Shown here piece after piece: positions 1-9,771 of a stretch of DNA of 64,000 bases. This DNA is from Arthrobacter sp. YN (GTDB taxonomy: Bacteria; Actinomycetota; Actinomycetes; Actinomycetales; Micrococcaceae): positions 3,038,001-3,102,000 of the forward strand of contig NZ_CP022436.1 of the NCBI RefSeq assembly GCF_002224285.1, read 5' to 3'. The stretch's first letter is position 1; the number at the start of each line of letters is the position of its first letter. Both the position numbers and the translations under genes were made by a program. Under the pieces are notes generated by a model, which was not told the DNA's origin, did not search any database, and saw only the letters and a list, made by a program, of their open reading frames with translations.

Positions 1-801
1 ATCGGCCGCTTTGACGTCCGCCGGAGCCGCCCCGGCGATCTCGACGGCGGGGACGGTCAGGACGCGCACGATGCCACCGGCGAACACCTGCAGGCCTCCC
101 CTGTCCGCCCGCACGCGGGCAAACAGGAAGCCAGCGCCCACCAGGGCAGCCACGGCCACCAAGGCGCCAAGCCACGGGACGGCGACCGCGATCAAGGCCG
201 CCGGGAAGACGGCGGAAACAATGATCATGATGAAGACCGAGCTCCGGGCATGCACCCACAGGCGAAGCGTGTCGCGGGCCAGGTCCGGATCCTCCAGCAG
301 GGTCAGTTCCTCCTGCAGGGCAACGTCATCCTCGCGGGTCCAGCGTGGGTCCGGCTTGAAGGCGAACATCATGACGATGCCCAAGGCCACCGCCGCGCCA
401 CTGCCCATGGCCAGCACGATCGGGTCTACATGGGACTCGCGAGCGTCCACCAGCCCGGACTGTCCCACCAGTCCGGCTGCCACCACCGTAGTAATGAAAA
501 GGCTCACCGTCAGGCCCAGGCCCATCAGGACGCGCCTCATGACAACAGGCCTGGTAATGGTCACCGCTTGGAGGAACACGGCCCATCCGCAGAAGGTGAT
601 GAGGGCTGCGCCGCCGGTCACGTAGGCGCCGAACGGCGCGAACGAACTGCCGCCGTCGGCGTTCCACATCACGGCAACGGGGTTCGGAAGATCGTTGCGC
701 AGCATTTGGGCGCACACCACAAATCCGACGGCGAGGAGCAACGGAAAGGCAACCGCAAACCTCAGTGCGCGGAAATCGAGAGTGTCCCGGAACGATCCCA
801 T
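1..801 (-). CDS. DUF1648-type multispanning membrane protein (partial, 3' end outside window)
   Basis: Reading frame open from an ATG at 801 down to base 1 with no stop, so the C-terminus lies off the left edge; 267 codons are visible. Hydrophobic segments occur near residues 13-33, 55-78, 90-112, 130-150 and 190-230. The stretch LPNPVAVMWNADGG after the first membrane segment matches the usual position and character of the DUF1648 motif. An upstream TAGCGT six bases before the ATG, with no Shine-Dalgarno, suggests a leaderless transcript. Divergent from the aminopeptidase gene. Function unknown; the DUF assignment is by eye. Confidence 0.75.
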   Translation of the reverse strand, partial: MGSFRDTLDFRALRFAVAFPLLLAVGFVVCAQMLRNDLPNPVAVMWNADGGSSFAPFGAYVTGGAALITFCGWAVFLQAVTITRPVVMRRVLMGLGLTVSLFITTVVAAGLVGQSGLVDARESHVDPIVLAMGSGAAVALGIVMMFAFKPDPRWTREDDVALQEELTLLEDPDLARDTLRLWVHARSSVFIMIIVSAVFPAALIAVAVPWLGALVAVAALVGAGFLFARVRADRGGLQVFAGGIVRVLTVPAVEIAGAAPADVKAAD

Positions 802-934
802 AATCCAACGCTACTCCGTGGGGCGACACTGTGGTGTCCCCTCCTTGCCTTCGGGCCGTGGAGTGAAAGAATGGCTTCACACCAGCGTCCGGCTGCGATT
901 GGCCGGGCATCCCAAAATCTTCCGGAGGCACCAC

Positions 935-3496
935 TTGCCAGGCCTGAACCTCACGCGCGACGAAGCCGCGATCCGCGCCCAACTGCTCAACGTCGAGTCG
1001 TACAACGTCACTTTGGACCTGACCAAAGGTCCCGAGGTCTTCGGCTCCACCACCGTGGTGAAGTTCTCCGCAACTCCGGGATCCACCACCTTCATTGATG
1101 CCATCACCCAGGCCGTCCACAGCGTGACCTTGAACGGAACTGATCTGGACCCCGCGGAGGTCTCGGACGGCATCCGCATCCAGCTGGCGGACCTCGCCGC
1201 CGACAACGAACTCGTGGTGGTCGCAGACGCCCCCTACATGAACACGGGCGAAGGACTGCACCGTTTCGTTGACCCTGTGGACGGCGAGGTGTACCTCTAC
1301 ACGCAGTTCGAGGTTCCGGACTCCCGGCGAATGTTCGCCGTCTTTGAGCAGCCGGACCTTAAAGCCACCTTCACCTTCAGCATCACAGCGCCGTCGCACT
1401 GGGATGTCATCTCCAACTCCCCCACACCGGTTCCCGTTGAAGCTCCTGCCGGGGAAGACGGCAGCGCCCGGTCCGTGTGGGAATTCGCGCCCACTCCCCG
1501 ACTGTCCTCGTACGTCACCGCGTTGATCGCCGGACCGTACCAGGCGGTCCGTTCCGAGGTCACCAGCGCCGACGGACGAGTTGTGCCGCTGGGAGTCTTT
1601 GCCCGCAAGTCGCTGATGCAGTATCTCGATGCGGACAACATCTTCACCCTGACCCGTCAAGGATTTGAGTTCTTCGAAGCCCAGTTCGGCTGCCCCTACC
1701 CGTTTGAAAAGTACGATCAGCTGTTTGTTCCCGAGTTCAACGCCGGGGCCATGGAAAACGCAGGCGCCGTGACCATCCTGGAAGGCTACGTCTTCCGCGG
1801 AAAAGTCACGGGAGCCCAGATCGAACGGCGCGCCATCACCGTTCTGCACGAACTGGCCCACATGTGGTTCGGGGACCTGGTGACCATGCGGTGGTGGAAC
1901 GACCTCTGGCTCAACGAGTCCTTCGCCGAATACATGTCGCACCTGGCCGCCGTGGAAAACACGGAATTCGACCGTGCCTGGACCACTTTCGCCTCAGTCG
2001 AAAAGTCATGGGCGTACAAGCAGGACCAGCTGCCCACCACCCACCCGATCTTCGCGGAAATCAACAACCTCGAAGACGTGGAGGTGAACTTCGATGGCAT
2101 CACCTATGCCAAGGGTGCTTCCGTGCTCCGCCAGTTGGTGGCCTGGGTGGGTCCGGAGCAGTTCATGGCCGGCGTCCGCACCTACTTCGCCAAGCACGCC
2201 TGGAAGAACACTGAGCTCGCCGATCTCATGGTGGAGCTTGAGGCGGCCAGCGGCCGCGACCTGGAGGGGTGGGGCAAGCTCTGGCTCGAAACTGCCGGCG
2301 TCAACACCCTTGCTCCCGAGGTGACCGTCGACGCTGACGGAATCATCACCGGCTTCGCGATTCTGCAGACCGCGATCGACGAACAGCCAACCCTCCGTCC
2401 GCACCGCCTCGCCGTTGGCTTCTACTCACTCTCCGGTGAGGGCAAGCTGGAGCGTACCCACCGGGAGGAGCTTGATGTCGATGGCCCCCGCACGGAAGTC
2501 CCTGCCCTGATTGGCAAGGCACGTCCGGACCTTATCCTGCTCAATGACGACGACCTCGCCTACGCCAAGGTCCGGCTCGACCCGCACTCCCTTGCCACCG
2601 CGAAGGCCCACCTGAAGGACTTCTCGGCCAGCCTGCCGCGCACCTTGGTGTGGGGCTCTGCCTGGGATGCCGCGCGCGACGGCGAAACCCCGGCCCGTGG
2701 TTACGTGGACCTGGTCCTTGCCAACATTGCGCACGAAACTGATTCCTCGGTCATCCTTGTCCAGCTTCGCCAGCTGGCCACTACCTTGACCTACTACGTG
2801 GCCGCCGAGCACCAAGCCGAGGCCACCATCGCCGCCGCAGACAAGCTGTGGGCGCTTGCATCCTCGGTGGAAGCGGGCTCGGATGCCCAGCTGCAGTTCG
2901 CCAAGTCCTTTGCCCAGCTCGCGCGCAGCGGGGGCCAGCTGGACCGCATCCAGGCGCTGCTGGACGGAACCGAAACGCTGGAAGGCCTCACGGTGGACCA
3001 GGACATGCGCTGGGAGCTCCTGACCGCACTGGTGGCCGGCGGGCGCCAAGGCCAGGAACGCATCGACGCCGAACTTGCCCGTGACAACACCTCCAACGGT
3101 CAAAATGCTGCCGCCCAAGCGAAGGCAGCCATCCCCACCGCTGAAGCCAAGGCCGCAGCATGGGACGCGATTGTTGTCACCGGAGAACTCTCCAACGCGC
3201 TGCAGTCGTCAGCCGTGGCCGGCTTCATGCGGGTCCCGACCACTGAATTGCTGGAGCCCTACGCCGAAAAGTACTTTGACGCCGTGCCCGGAATCGTCAA
3301 GGAACGCACCCACGCCCTGGCGCAGCAGATTGTAGTGGGGCTCTACCCGGCGCAGCTCACGACGCAGGCAACGGTGGACCGTACGGACGAGTTCCTGGCG
3401 GCGCTTCCGGAGGACAGCGCGGCGCTTCGCCGGATGATGCTGGAGAACCGCGACGGAGTAGCCCGCGCCCTCCGCGCACGGGCTGCCGACGCCTAG
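935..3496 (+). CDS. pepN: Aminopeptidase N, M1 family zinc metallopeptidase
   Basis: About 853 aa from a TTG start at 935 that has GGAGG eight bases upstream; the frame is open further upstream but that part has no family character. Removes N-terminal residues from peptides in the cytoplasm. The M1 exopeptidase motif GAMEN is at residues 271-275, the zinc site HELAH at 305-309, and the third zinc ligand Glu in NESFAEY at 328. Length and the long helical C-terminal (ERAP1_C-like) half from about residue 520 match actinobacterial PepN. Monocistronic, followed by the leaderless OsmC gene. Confidence 0.96.
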   Translation: MPGLNLTRDEAAIRAQLLNVESYNVTLDLTKGPEVFGSTTVVKFSATPGSTTFIDAITQAVHSVTLNGTDLDPAEVSDGIRIQLADLAADNELVVVADAPYMNTGEGLHRFVDPVDGEVYLYTQFEVPDSRRMFAVFEQPDLKATFTFSITAPSHWDVISNSPTPVPVEAPAGEDGSARSVWEFAPTPRLSSYVTALIAGPYQAVRSEVTSADGRVVPLGVFARKSLMQYLDADNIFTLTRQGFEFFEAQFGCPYPFEKYDQLFVPEFNAGAMENAGAVTILEGYVFRGKVTGAQIERRAITVLHELAHMWFGDLVTMRWWNDLWLNESFAEYMSHLAAVENTEFDRAWTTFASVEKSWAYKQDQLPTTHPIFAEINNLEDVEVNFDGITYAKGASVLRQLVAWVGPEQFMAGVRTYFAKHAWKNTELADLMVELEAASGRDLEGWGKLWLETAGVNTLAPEVTVDADGIITGFAILQTAIDEQPTLRPHRLAVGFYSLSGEGKLERTHREELDVDGPRTEVPALIGKARPDLILLNDDDLAYAKVRLDPHSLATAKAHLKDFSASLPRTLVWGSAWDAARDGETPARGYVDLVLANIAHETDSSVILVQLRQLATTLTYYVAAEHQAEATIAAADKLWALASSVEAGSDAQLQFAKSFAQLARSGGQLDRIQALLDGTETLEGLTVDQDMRWELLTALVAGGRQGQERIDAELARDNTSNGQNAAAQAKAAIPTAEAKAAAWDAIVVTGELSNALQSSAVAGFMRVPTTELLEPYAEKYFDAVPGIVKERTHALAQQIVVGLYPAQLTTQATVDRTDEFLAALPEDSAALRRMMLENRDGVARALRARAADA

Positions 3497-3553
3497 GCCC
3501 GCACCTAACGAGGTCCCTGCGGACAGTCGACGCCTGCTGGCTAGACTGTCCGC

Positions 3554-4033
3554 ATGGGCCTCAACGAACACCATTACGCGCTGACCGTCCGCTGGACCGG
3601 AAACCTGGGTGAGGGCACGGCCGGCTACCGGTCATATTCACGGGACCACGACATCGAAATCCCGGGCCTGCCCACCCTCCAGGGCTCCGCTGATCCCACC
3701 TTCCATGGAAACCATTCACGCTACAACCCGGAGCAACTGCTGCTCGCTGCCGTCTCGCAGTGCCACATGTTGTCTTTTCTCCACGTGGCCGTCAAGCACG
3801 GGGTGGTAGTCACGGGCTACGAGGACAATGCCGAGGGCCTGATGAAGCTCAACCGGGACGGCAGCGGGCAGTTCGAAAGCGTCACGCTCAAACCCCACGT
3901 CACCATTGCCGAACCTGGCCACGCCGGGTTGATGTCCCAACTGCACCATGAAGCCAATCAGGTCTGCTTCATCGCCCGCAGCGTCAACTTCCCCGTACTC
4001 CACAAACCAAGCACGACGCCGGCAGCCGGCTAA
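3554..4033 (+). CDS. OsmC family peroxidase-like protein
   Basis: 159 aa, the usual size for the OsmC/Ohr fold, which reduces organic hydroperoxides through two cysteines. The candidate redox pair is Cys70 (in SQCHMLSFLH) and Cys138 (in ANQVCFIARS), spaced as in the family. Which substrate it uses cannot be told; the N-terminus (HHYALTVRWTG) is of the YhfA/OsmC-like branch rather than classic Ohr. TAGACT lies six bases before the ATG with no RBS, so the transcript is probably leaderless. Converges on the epimerase gene with a 4-nt overlap of ends. Confidence 0.9.
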   Translation: MGLNEHHYALTVRWTGNLGEGTAGYRSYSRDHDIEIPGLPTLQGSADPTFHGNHSRYNPEQLLLAAVSQCHMLSFLHVAVKHGVVVTGYEDNAEGLMKLNRDGSGQFESVTLKPHVTIAEPGHAGLMSQLHHEANQVCFIARSVNFPVLHKPSTTPAAG

Positions 4034-5043
4034 GTCTGCCGGGCCCGCCATAGTGCCACGAGGCGCTGTTCGGTTTCGCGGCTGAGCCCGGCTTTGCGTT
4101 CCCTGTCCAATCCCCGGCTCCGTTCATCCTCGAGGGTGGCCGCCAAGGTTTCCTGCCATGGCCGCAGGACCATTCCGCGCTCACGTGCTGCTTTGTTGGA
4201 CCGAGCCTGGAAGCCATCATGGTCCGCCGGCAACCACAAAGGAAGCGAGTCCGGTCCTGCCCAATACTCGATGCCGTTCTCCACGAGCCACTCTTCATCA
4301 GCCCGGACAACGTCCTGCGCGACTCCATCCCCGGTTCCGGCTCCAGCCGCCCGCTGGGACTCGGCCAGGTAGTCCTCGAACCGCACGACGTCGCCCAACG
4401 CGTTGTAGGTACCCGTCAGTCCTTCACCGGCGGACTGCAGGATCCACGCTGCAAGATCGCGGACGTCAATGATCTGTGTTGCGGCATCCGGGATGTCAGG
4501 AACCAGCACCGGGCCAGGGTCAGCAGCGAATCGAGCGGACCAGTATCCGTACCTGTCAGTGCCGTCCCCCGGGCCGCTGATGAGTCCCGCCCGCACGATG
4601 TGTGCTTTCTCCCCCACCACAGCCAAAGTCATCTGCTCAATAGCGGATTTGGACTCGCCGTAAGTCTCCGGGGTACCGGCCTGGCCCGCCGGCAACGGCT
4701 CCAGCATCTCCGCGCCCTCATCGGCGCCGGGTATCGAATGGTCTGCATAAACAGAGCAACTCGATACAAACGTCCAGTGCGCGGCGGCTGTTCCCAGCAC
4801 GTCCAACGCCTCGCCCGCCTGCACGGGATCCCGCGACACCTCCACCACCGCGTCCCATCCGCCGTCGAGTTCCGCATAAGCCGCCGCGCCCAGGGCGCGG
4901 TCGCCCCTGACCCAGGTGGCGCCGTCGGGAGGGGTCGTTGAGGTGCCACGGGCAAAGCAGGTGACGTCATGTCCCGCGGCAACTGCCTGCCGGGCGGTTT
5001 CTGCGGACAGGAAGGCGGTACCGCCAAGGACCAGGATGCGCAT
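4030..5043 (-). CDS. NAD-dependent epimerase/dehydratase-like (extended SDR) protein
   Basis: 337 aa with an N-terminal Rossmann nucleotide-binding motif (LVLGGTAFLSAETAR, residues 4-18), a Ser in TFVSSCSVYADH near residue 98 and a YGESK sequence near 129 corresponding to the active-site Tyr-x3-Lys. This is the atypical/extended SDR pattern; substrate unknown. TAGCGT sits six bases before the ATG (leaderless pattern). Divergent from the MscS gene. Confidence 0.85.
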   Translation of the reverse strand: MRILVLGGTAFLSAETARQAVAAGHDVTCFARGTSTTPPDGATWVRGDRALGAAAYAELDGGWDAVVEVSRDPVQAGEALDVLGTAAAHWTFVSSCSVYADHSIPGADEGAEMLEPLPAGQAGTPETYGESKSAIEQMTLAVVGEKAHIVRAGLISGPGDGTDRYGYWSARFAADPGPVLVPDIPDAATQIIDVRDLAAWILQSAGEGLTGTYNALGDVVRFEDYLAESQRAAGAGTGDGVAQDVVRADEEWLVENGIEYWAGPDSLPLWLPADHDGFQARSNKAARERGMVLRPWQETLAATLEDERSRGLDRERKAGLSRETEQRLVALWRARQT

Positions 5044-5130
5044 ACCGTCACGCTACGGCGCTAGGGTTGTAGATGGACAGAGTGTTCCGCGCCCGGCGAA
5101 CACGGGCCGACGACAAGGAGAAATTCACCC

Positions 5131-5829
5131 TTGACCTCCATCCCCCTGGCAGAAATTGTCACTTTGGAACCCGAAAAGATCGACCTCGTTTCAATCCTCA
5201 TCACTGTAGGCGTGGGCCTGGGTGTGTGGATCGTTGCGCGGTTCATCATCTTGCGCATCACCCGGCGGGTTTCCGCCGGAAGTTCCTTCTTCAAGAAAGC
5301 GCACTTCAAGTGGGTGCAACCCGCCATCCGCGCACTGGACCACGAGCGCCGCTCCCAGCGTGCCGAGACCATCGGCACCTTGCTGACGAGCCTGGTAAGC
5401 GTTGTGGTGGTGGTGATCGTGATCATCTACGTCCTCAAATACATGAACGTGGACGTCGCGCCCCTGCTGACCAGCGTGGGCATCCTGGGTGTCGCCATCG
5501 GCTTCGGCGCCCAGCAACTGATCCGTGATTTCCTCGCCGGAATCTTCATCACCATCGAAGACCAATACGGAATCGGCGATGTCATCGTCACCAGCGAAGT
5601 GATTGGTACCGTTGAATCCGTGGGCCTGCGCATTACCCGGGTCCGCGCTGAAGACGGAGCCATCTGGTATCTGCGCAACGGCGAAATCCTCCGCGTGGGC
5701 AACCGCTCGCAGGGTGACTACGTCCCTCTGGAAACACCGGACACCACCATTGAGCCCGGCGCTGCAGCTGCGCCGGTCACAGCAGGCGCACCGCGCGTCA
5801 CCAAAGCCGAGGAGAAGTCCAATGAGTAG
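5131..5829 (+). CDS. MscS-family mechanosensitive channel protein
   Basis: 232 aa from a TTG with AAGGAG ten bases upstream. Membrane segments near residues 18-40 and 88-112, then the pore-lining/beta-domain signature GVAIGFGAQQLIRDFLAGIFI (about 120-140) and EDQYGIGDVI, typical of small-conductance mechanosensitive channels that open on hypo-osmotic shock. The Ala/Pro-rich tail after residue 205 is not conserved. Stop overlaps the start of the haemoglobin gene by 8 nt, so the two are co-transcribed. Confidence 0.92.
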   Translation: MTSIPLAEIVTLEPEKIDLVSILITVGVGLGVWIVARFIILRITRRVSAGSSFFKKAHFKWVQPAIRALDHERRSQRAETIGTLLTSLVSVVVVVIVIIYVLKYMNVDVAPLLTSVGILGVAIGFGAQQLIRDFLAGIFITIEDQYGIGDVIVTSEVIGTVESVGLRITRVRAEDGAIWYLRNGEILRVGNRSQGDYVPLETPDTTIEPGAAAAPVTAGAPRVTKAEEKSNE

Positions 5830-6298
5830 TACAGCAGGCGGGCAACAACCGGCACCCCAATCGGGGCCCCGACGCCAGCTGATGCAGAATGACCCCTTCA
5901 GCCAGCCCGCCTACACGGATAGTTTTTACGCTGCAGTGGGCGGTCACGAGACATTCGTTAAGCTCATCGACGTCTTCTACGACGGCGTTGCCACGGATCC
6001 ATTGCTTCGGCCCATGTACCCGGAGGAGGACCTGGGGCCGGCAAAGCGGCGCTTCCTGATGTTCCTGGAACAATACTGGGGCGGTCCCACCACCTACGGC
6101 GAAGAACGCGGCCACCCCCGGCTGCGCATGCGCCACATGCCGTTCCGGGTAACCCCCGAGGCCAAGGACCGCTGGCTGTTCCACATGCGCACGGCCGTGG
6201 ACTCCCTGGAGCTCTCCCCGCTGCATGAGGGCACCTTGTGGGACTACATGGAACGGGCTGCGCTGACCATGGTCAACAGTCCTTCGGCCGGCGCCTGA
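5822..6298 (+). CDS. glbO: Truncated haemoglobin, group II (GlbO-like)
   Basis: 158 aa from the ATG at 5822 inside the end of the channel gene. The globin core starts at about residue 30: YAAVGGHETFVKLIDVFYDGVATDPLLRPMYPEEDL, then PRLRMRHMPF with the proximal-His region, and WDYMERAALTMVN at the end. These match the actinobacterial trHbO group, oxygen/NO-binding haem proteins. About 28 extra N-terminal residues are Gln/Pro/Ser-rich and not conserved. Confidence 0.93.
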   Translation: MSSTAGGQQPAPQSGPRRQLMQNDPFSQPAYTDSFYAAVGGHETFVKLIDVFYDGVATDPLLRPMYPEEDLGPAKRRFLMFLEQYWGGPTTYGEERGHPRLRMRHMPFRVTPEAKDRWLFHMRTAVDSLELSPLHEGTLWDYMERAALTMVNSPSAGA

Positions 6299-6300
6299 CC

Positions 6301-6972
6301 CTAGAAGCCGAGCCCCAGGCCTGCGCCTGTGCGTACCAGCACATGGCCGCGGGGGCCGCTCAAGCGGAACCAGCGGCCATTGCGGAAGACCTTCTGCTCG
6401 GCGTCGCCCAGGAAACCCAGAGCGAAAGCAGCGAAGGCCGCGCCGGCAGGAAGGCCGCCGGCGTCTGGAAGCTCACGGCCCCATATTGCTGCCCTGGCAC
6501 TGTTGACCACTGCAGCACCTGCCAAAGCCGGAATGACACCGGCCACCTCGGCTATGCCGGCCTCGGCCGACTGCCTAAGGTCGGCGTCGAGCATTGATCC
6601 CTGCGCTTCCCACCCGGAGCGCGGCGCGCCAACGCCTGCCCAGGACTCGGAAACGGTCGACGGCGGTATGGGCAGCTCCACGTCGTCGGCACCCGAGCGG
6701 GCCAACCGGTCCATGACGGACGCAAGCGTCACCGTCACATCGGCCTGGGCCGGCTCAGCGAGTGCCATGGTCCGCAGGCCGAGGATGGTAGGAGTGGACT
6801 CCCCCAGGATGCGCGGCCTCAGGACACACACGTACGCGGCCAGGACACTGCCCGCGGCCTGGAGGCGGATGGCGCCGTCGTCGATGCTCTTTGCCCGCGT
6901 CACAAAGGTTTTCAAGTCAGCGAGGTCGCGGGGATCGGCGAAGCGGAAGGACTGGGTCAAGACGTCTGTCAC
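6301..6972 (-). CDS. Conserved hypothetical protein, function unknown
   Basis: 223 aa from a GTG at 6972, chosen because TAGAGT lies seven bases upstream (leaderless pattern) and because the frame upstream overlaps the divergent thioesterase. I recognise no domain. The first half is Ala/Leu/Val-rich with a possible soluble alpha/beta character; the C-terminal part (GRELPDAGGLPAGAAFAAFALGFLGD) is Gly/Ala-rich and could be one membrane-associated helix. The gene ends 3 bp after the haemoglobin stop, convergent. Confidence 0.7.
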   Translation of the reverse strand: MTDVLTQSFRFADPRDLADLKTFVTRAKSIDDGAIRLQAAGSVLAAYVCVLRPRILGESTPTILGLRTMALAEPAQADVTVTLASVMDRLARSGADDVELPIPPSTVSESWAGVGAPRSGWEAQGSMLDADLRQSAEAGIAEVAGVIPALAGAAVVNSARAAIWGRELPDAGGLPAGAAFAAFALGFLGDAEQKVFRNGRWFRLSGPRGHVLVRTGAGLGLGF

Positions 6973-7035
6973 ATCATCGACTCTACCGGCATGTCCCCGG
7001 TTGAGAGGGGTCGGGGCGGCGTCTAAAGTCGAACC

Positions 7036-7941
7036 ATGACTGAGACGAATGCTGGCCTTGAAGTGGAAGCACCTGCAGAAGACCCCATGGATGTGCTGAT
7101 CGGCCTGCTGGACCTTGGTGACTTTGACGGAGCCCGGACCAATGAGGACATCTTCCTGGGCCCATCGCAGAAGCAGCCACGGCACCGGGTCTTTGGTGGC
7201 CAGGTTCTGGCGCAGTCGATGATGGCCGGCATGCGAACAGTGGAACCGGACAGGGTGGCACACTCCATGCATGGCTACTTCCTGCGGCCGGGGGACGCCA
7301 ACAAGCCCATCACTTTCGGTGTTGAAAGGCTGCGGGACGGACGTTCGTTCTCCGCCCGACGCGTACACGCCTACCAGGACGGCGCGCCGATTCTCTCAAT
7401 GATCGCGTCATTCCAGGTGGAGGACACCGGCCTGGACCACCAAGCCACCATGCCCGAAGGCATCCCCGACCCCGAGTCCCTGCCCAGCACTGCGGAGCTG
7501 TTGTCGCAGTTCGACCACCCGATGGCACGGCACATGTCATCTGAACGTCCGTTCGACGTCCGCCACATTGACCCGGCGCTCTATGTTTCCCCGCCCACCC
7601 AGCACGTGGCAAGCAACGCCGTGTGGATGAAAACCATGGGACCGTTGCCCGATGATCCCAACCTGCACCGTGCCGCCCTGGCCTATGCCAGCGACTACAC
7701 GCTGTTGGAGCCCATTCTCCGCGCACACGGCCTCGCCTGGATGACGCCGGGAATGAGCGTCGCCAGCCTCGACCACGCCATGTGGTGGCACCGTCCGGTT
7801 CGGGTGGACGAGTGGATGCTCTACGTCCAGGAGTCCCCCAGCGCCCAAGGCGCACGAGGACTCGCCACCGGCCGCATCTTCAACCGCGACGGGCTGCATG
7901 TTGCCACCGTGGCCCAAGAGGGCATGGTACGGATCCCTTAG
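7036..7941 (+). CDS. tesB: Acyl-CoA thioesterase II
   Basis: 301 aa double hotdog enzyme that hydrolyses acyl-CoA to free acid and CoA. Typical TesB blocks: RVFGGQVLAQSMMAG near residue 50, HSMHGYFLRPGD near 76, RSFSARRVHAYQDG near 104, and in the second hotdog ASLDHAMWWHRPVRVDEWMLY with the catalytic-region Asp. TAAAGT six bases before the ATG points to a leaderless message. Divergent from the unknown gene ending at 6301. Confidence 0.95.
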   Translation: MTETNAGLEVEAPAEDPMDVLIGLLDLGDFDGARTNEDIFLGPSQKQPRHRVFGGQVLAQSMMAGMRTVEPDRVAHSMHGYFLRPGDANKPITFGVERLRDGRSFSARRVHAYQDGAPILSMIASFQVEDTGLDHQATMPEGIPDPESLPSTAELLSQFDHPMARHMSSERPFDVRHIDPALYVSPPTQHVASNAVWMKTMGPLPDDPNLHRAALAYASDYTLLEPILRAHGLAWMTPGMSVASLDHAMWWHRPVRVDEWMLYVQESPSAQGARGLATGRIFNRDGLHVATVAQEGMVRIP

Positions 7942-7978
7942 GCTCTTGCGACGCTGTGTGACGGCGAGGAGTTAAAGC

Positions 7979-8011
7979 AGAAAGGCCGGTCCCCTGCGGG
8001 ACCGGCCTTTC
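7979..8011. terminator. Bidirectional hairpin terminator
   Basis: GC-rich perfect stem (AAAGGCCGGTCCC with its complement, four-base loop) between the convergent tesB and ettA genes, with A- and T-rich flanks on the two sides. Confidence 0.85.
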
Positions 8012-8032
8012 TCCGTGTGTGCCTGGAATTCC

Positions 8033-9715
8033 CTAGTCGCGGGTCAGGCGGCGGTGCGTCACGCGGTGCGGCTTGGCGGCATCGGGGCCAAGGCGCTCCA
8101 CCTTGTTCTCTTCGTAGGAGTCGAAGTTGCCCTCGAACCAGTACCACTTGGACGGGTTCTCGTCGTCACCTTCGTAGGCGAGGATGTGGGTCGCTACCCG
8201 GTCGAGGAACCAACGATCGTGCGAAACCACCACTGCGCAGCCCGGGAATTCGAGAAGGGCGTTTTCTAGGCTGCCCAGGGTTTCGACGTCGAGGTCGTTG
8301 GTAGGTTCGTCAAGCAGCAACAAGTTGCCACCCTGCTTGAGGGTCAGCGCCAGGTTGAGGCGGTTGCGCTCACCACCGGAGAGGACACCGGCCTTCTTCT
8401 GCTGGTCCGGGCCCTTGAAGCCGAACGCCGACACGTAGGCACGCGAAGGCATTTCGACCTGACCGACCTGGAGGAAGTCATGTCCTTCCGAAACAACTTC
8501 CCAGAGGGATTTGTTGGGATCGATGCCGCCACGGGACTGGTCCACGTAGGAGATCTTCACGGACTCGCCGATCTTGAGCTCACCATCGTCCAACGGCTCC
8601 ATGCCCACGATCGTCTTGAACAGCGTGGACTTACCCACACCGTTGGGTCCGATGACGCCAACGATGCCGTTGCGGGGCAGCGAGAAGGAGAGGCCATCGA
8701 TCAGGACGCGGTCGTCGAAGCCCTTCTTCAGGTTCTTGGCCTCGATGACCAGGGAACCCAGGCGCGGTCCCGGCGGGATCTGGATCTCTTCGAAGTCCAG
8801 CTTGCGGGTGCGATCGGCCTCTGCAGCCATTTCTTCGTAGCGGGCAAGACGGGCCTTGGACTTGGTTTGGCGGCCCTTGGCGTTGGAGCGCACCCACTCA
8901 AGTTCCTCGGTAAGGCGCTTGGACAGCTTGGCGTCCTTTTTGCCTTGGACCTCCAGGCGGGCCTTCTTCTTCTCCAGGTAGGTGGAGTAGTTGCCCTCAT
9001 ACGGGTAGAGGTGGCCGCGGTCAACTTCTGCGATCCACTCGGCCACATGGTCCAGGAAGTAACGGTCGTGGGTCACGGCAAGGACAGCACCGGGGTACTG
9101 GGAGAGGTGCTGTTCGAGCCACAGCACGCTCTCGGCGTCCAAGTGGTTGGTGGGCTCATCGAGGAGCAGGAGATCAGGCTTCTGGAGAAGAAGCTTGCAC
9201 AGGGCCACGCGGCGGCGCTCACCACCGGAGAGGACAGTGACGTCGGAATCAGCCGGCGGGCAACGCAAGGCGTCCATAGCCTGTTCGAGCTGGGAATCGA
9301 TGTCCCAGGCGTCGGCAGCGTCAATGGCTTCCTGCAGCTTGCCCATTTCATCCAGGAGCGTCTCGTAATCCGCGTCCGGGTTGGCCATTTCTTCGGAGAT
9401 CTCGTTGAAACGCTGGATCTTGCCGTAGATCTCGCCTACACCTTCCTGGACATTGCCCAAGACGGTCTTTTCCTCGTTCAGCGGCGGTTCCTGCAGGAGG
9501 ATGCCCACGGTGTAGCCGGGGCTCAGGCGGGCCTCGCCGTTTGAAGGGGTGTCCAGTCCGGCCATGATCTTCAGGATGGTGGACTTACCAGCACCGTTCG
9601 GTCCCACGACGCCGATCTTCGCGCCAGGATAGAACGACATGCTGACATCGTCCAGAATAAGTTTGTCGCCAACGGCTTTGCGAGCCTTGGTCATCGTGTA
9701 AATGAATTCCGCCAT
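8033..9715 (-). CDS. ettA: Energy-dependent translational throttle protein, ABC-F ATPase
   Basis: 560 aa with two ABC ATPase domains and no membrane segments. First Walker A GPNGAGKST at residues 38-46, first signature LSGGERRRVALCKLL, then the linker arm (YSTYLEKKKARLEVQ) and second Walker A GPNGVGKST near 352 with signature LSGGERNRLNLALTL. Start MAEFIYTM is the standard EttA N-terminus. ABC-F proteins of this group bind the ribosomal E site and gate elongation by ATP/ADP level. TAGATT seven bases before the ATG suggests leaderless transcription. Confidence 0.96.
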   Translation of the reverse strand: MAEFIYTMTKARKAVGDKLILDDVSMSFYPGAKIGVVGPNGAGKSTILKIMAGLDTPSNGEARLSPGYTVGILLQEPPLNEEKTVLGNVQEGVGEIYGKIQRFNEISEEMANPDADYETLLDEMGKLQEAIDAADAWDIDSQLEQAMDALRCPPADSDVTVLSGGERRRVALCKLLLQKPDLLLLDEPTNHLDAESVLWLEQHLSQYPGAVLAVTHDRYFLDHVAEWIAEVDRGHLYPYEGNYSTYLEKKKARLEVQGKKDAKLSKRLTEELEWVRSNAKGRQTKSKARLARYEEMAAEADRTRKLDFEEIQIPPGPRLGSLVIEAKNLKKGFDDRVLIDGLSFSLPRNGIVGVIGPNGVGKSTLFKTIVGMEPLDDGELKIGESVKISYVDQSRGGIDPNKSLWEVVSEGHDFLQVGQVEMPSRAYVSAFGFKGPDQQKKAGVLSGGERNRLNLALTLKQGGNLLLLDEPTNDLDVETLGSLENALLEFPGCAVVVSHDRWFLDRVATHILAYEGDDENPSKWYWFEGNFDSYEENKVERLGPDAAKPHRVTHRRLTRD

Positions 9716-9771
9716 GCCGTTAAATCTAATGGCTCGGCCTGCTTAACTCACATTCGCGCCCCGAAGAGCCG

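Noticed and set aside
326..1942. 538-aa minus-strand reading frame over the pepN start
   Set aside because: It overlaps a protein with complete M1 motifs, has no recognisable domains and is the shadow of high-GC third positions.
8025..8034. ATTCCCTA near ettA as a phage-type box
   Set aside because: Single host copy at the end of a terminator region; no paired box or promoter.
8480..9544. 354-aa plus-strand frame across ettA
   Set aside because: Antisense of ABC-F domains; no domain of its own.
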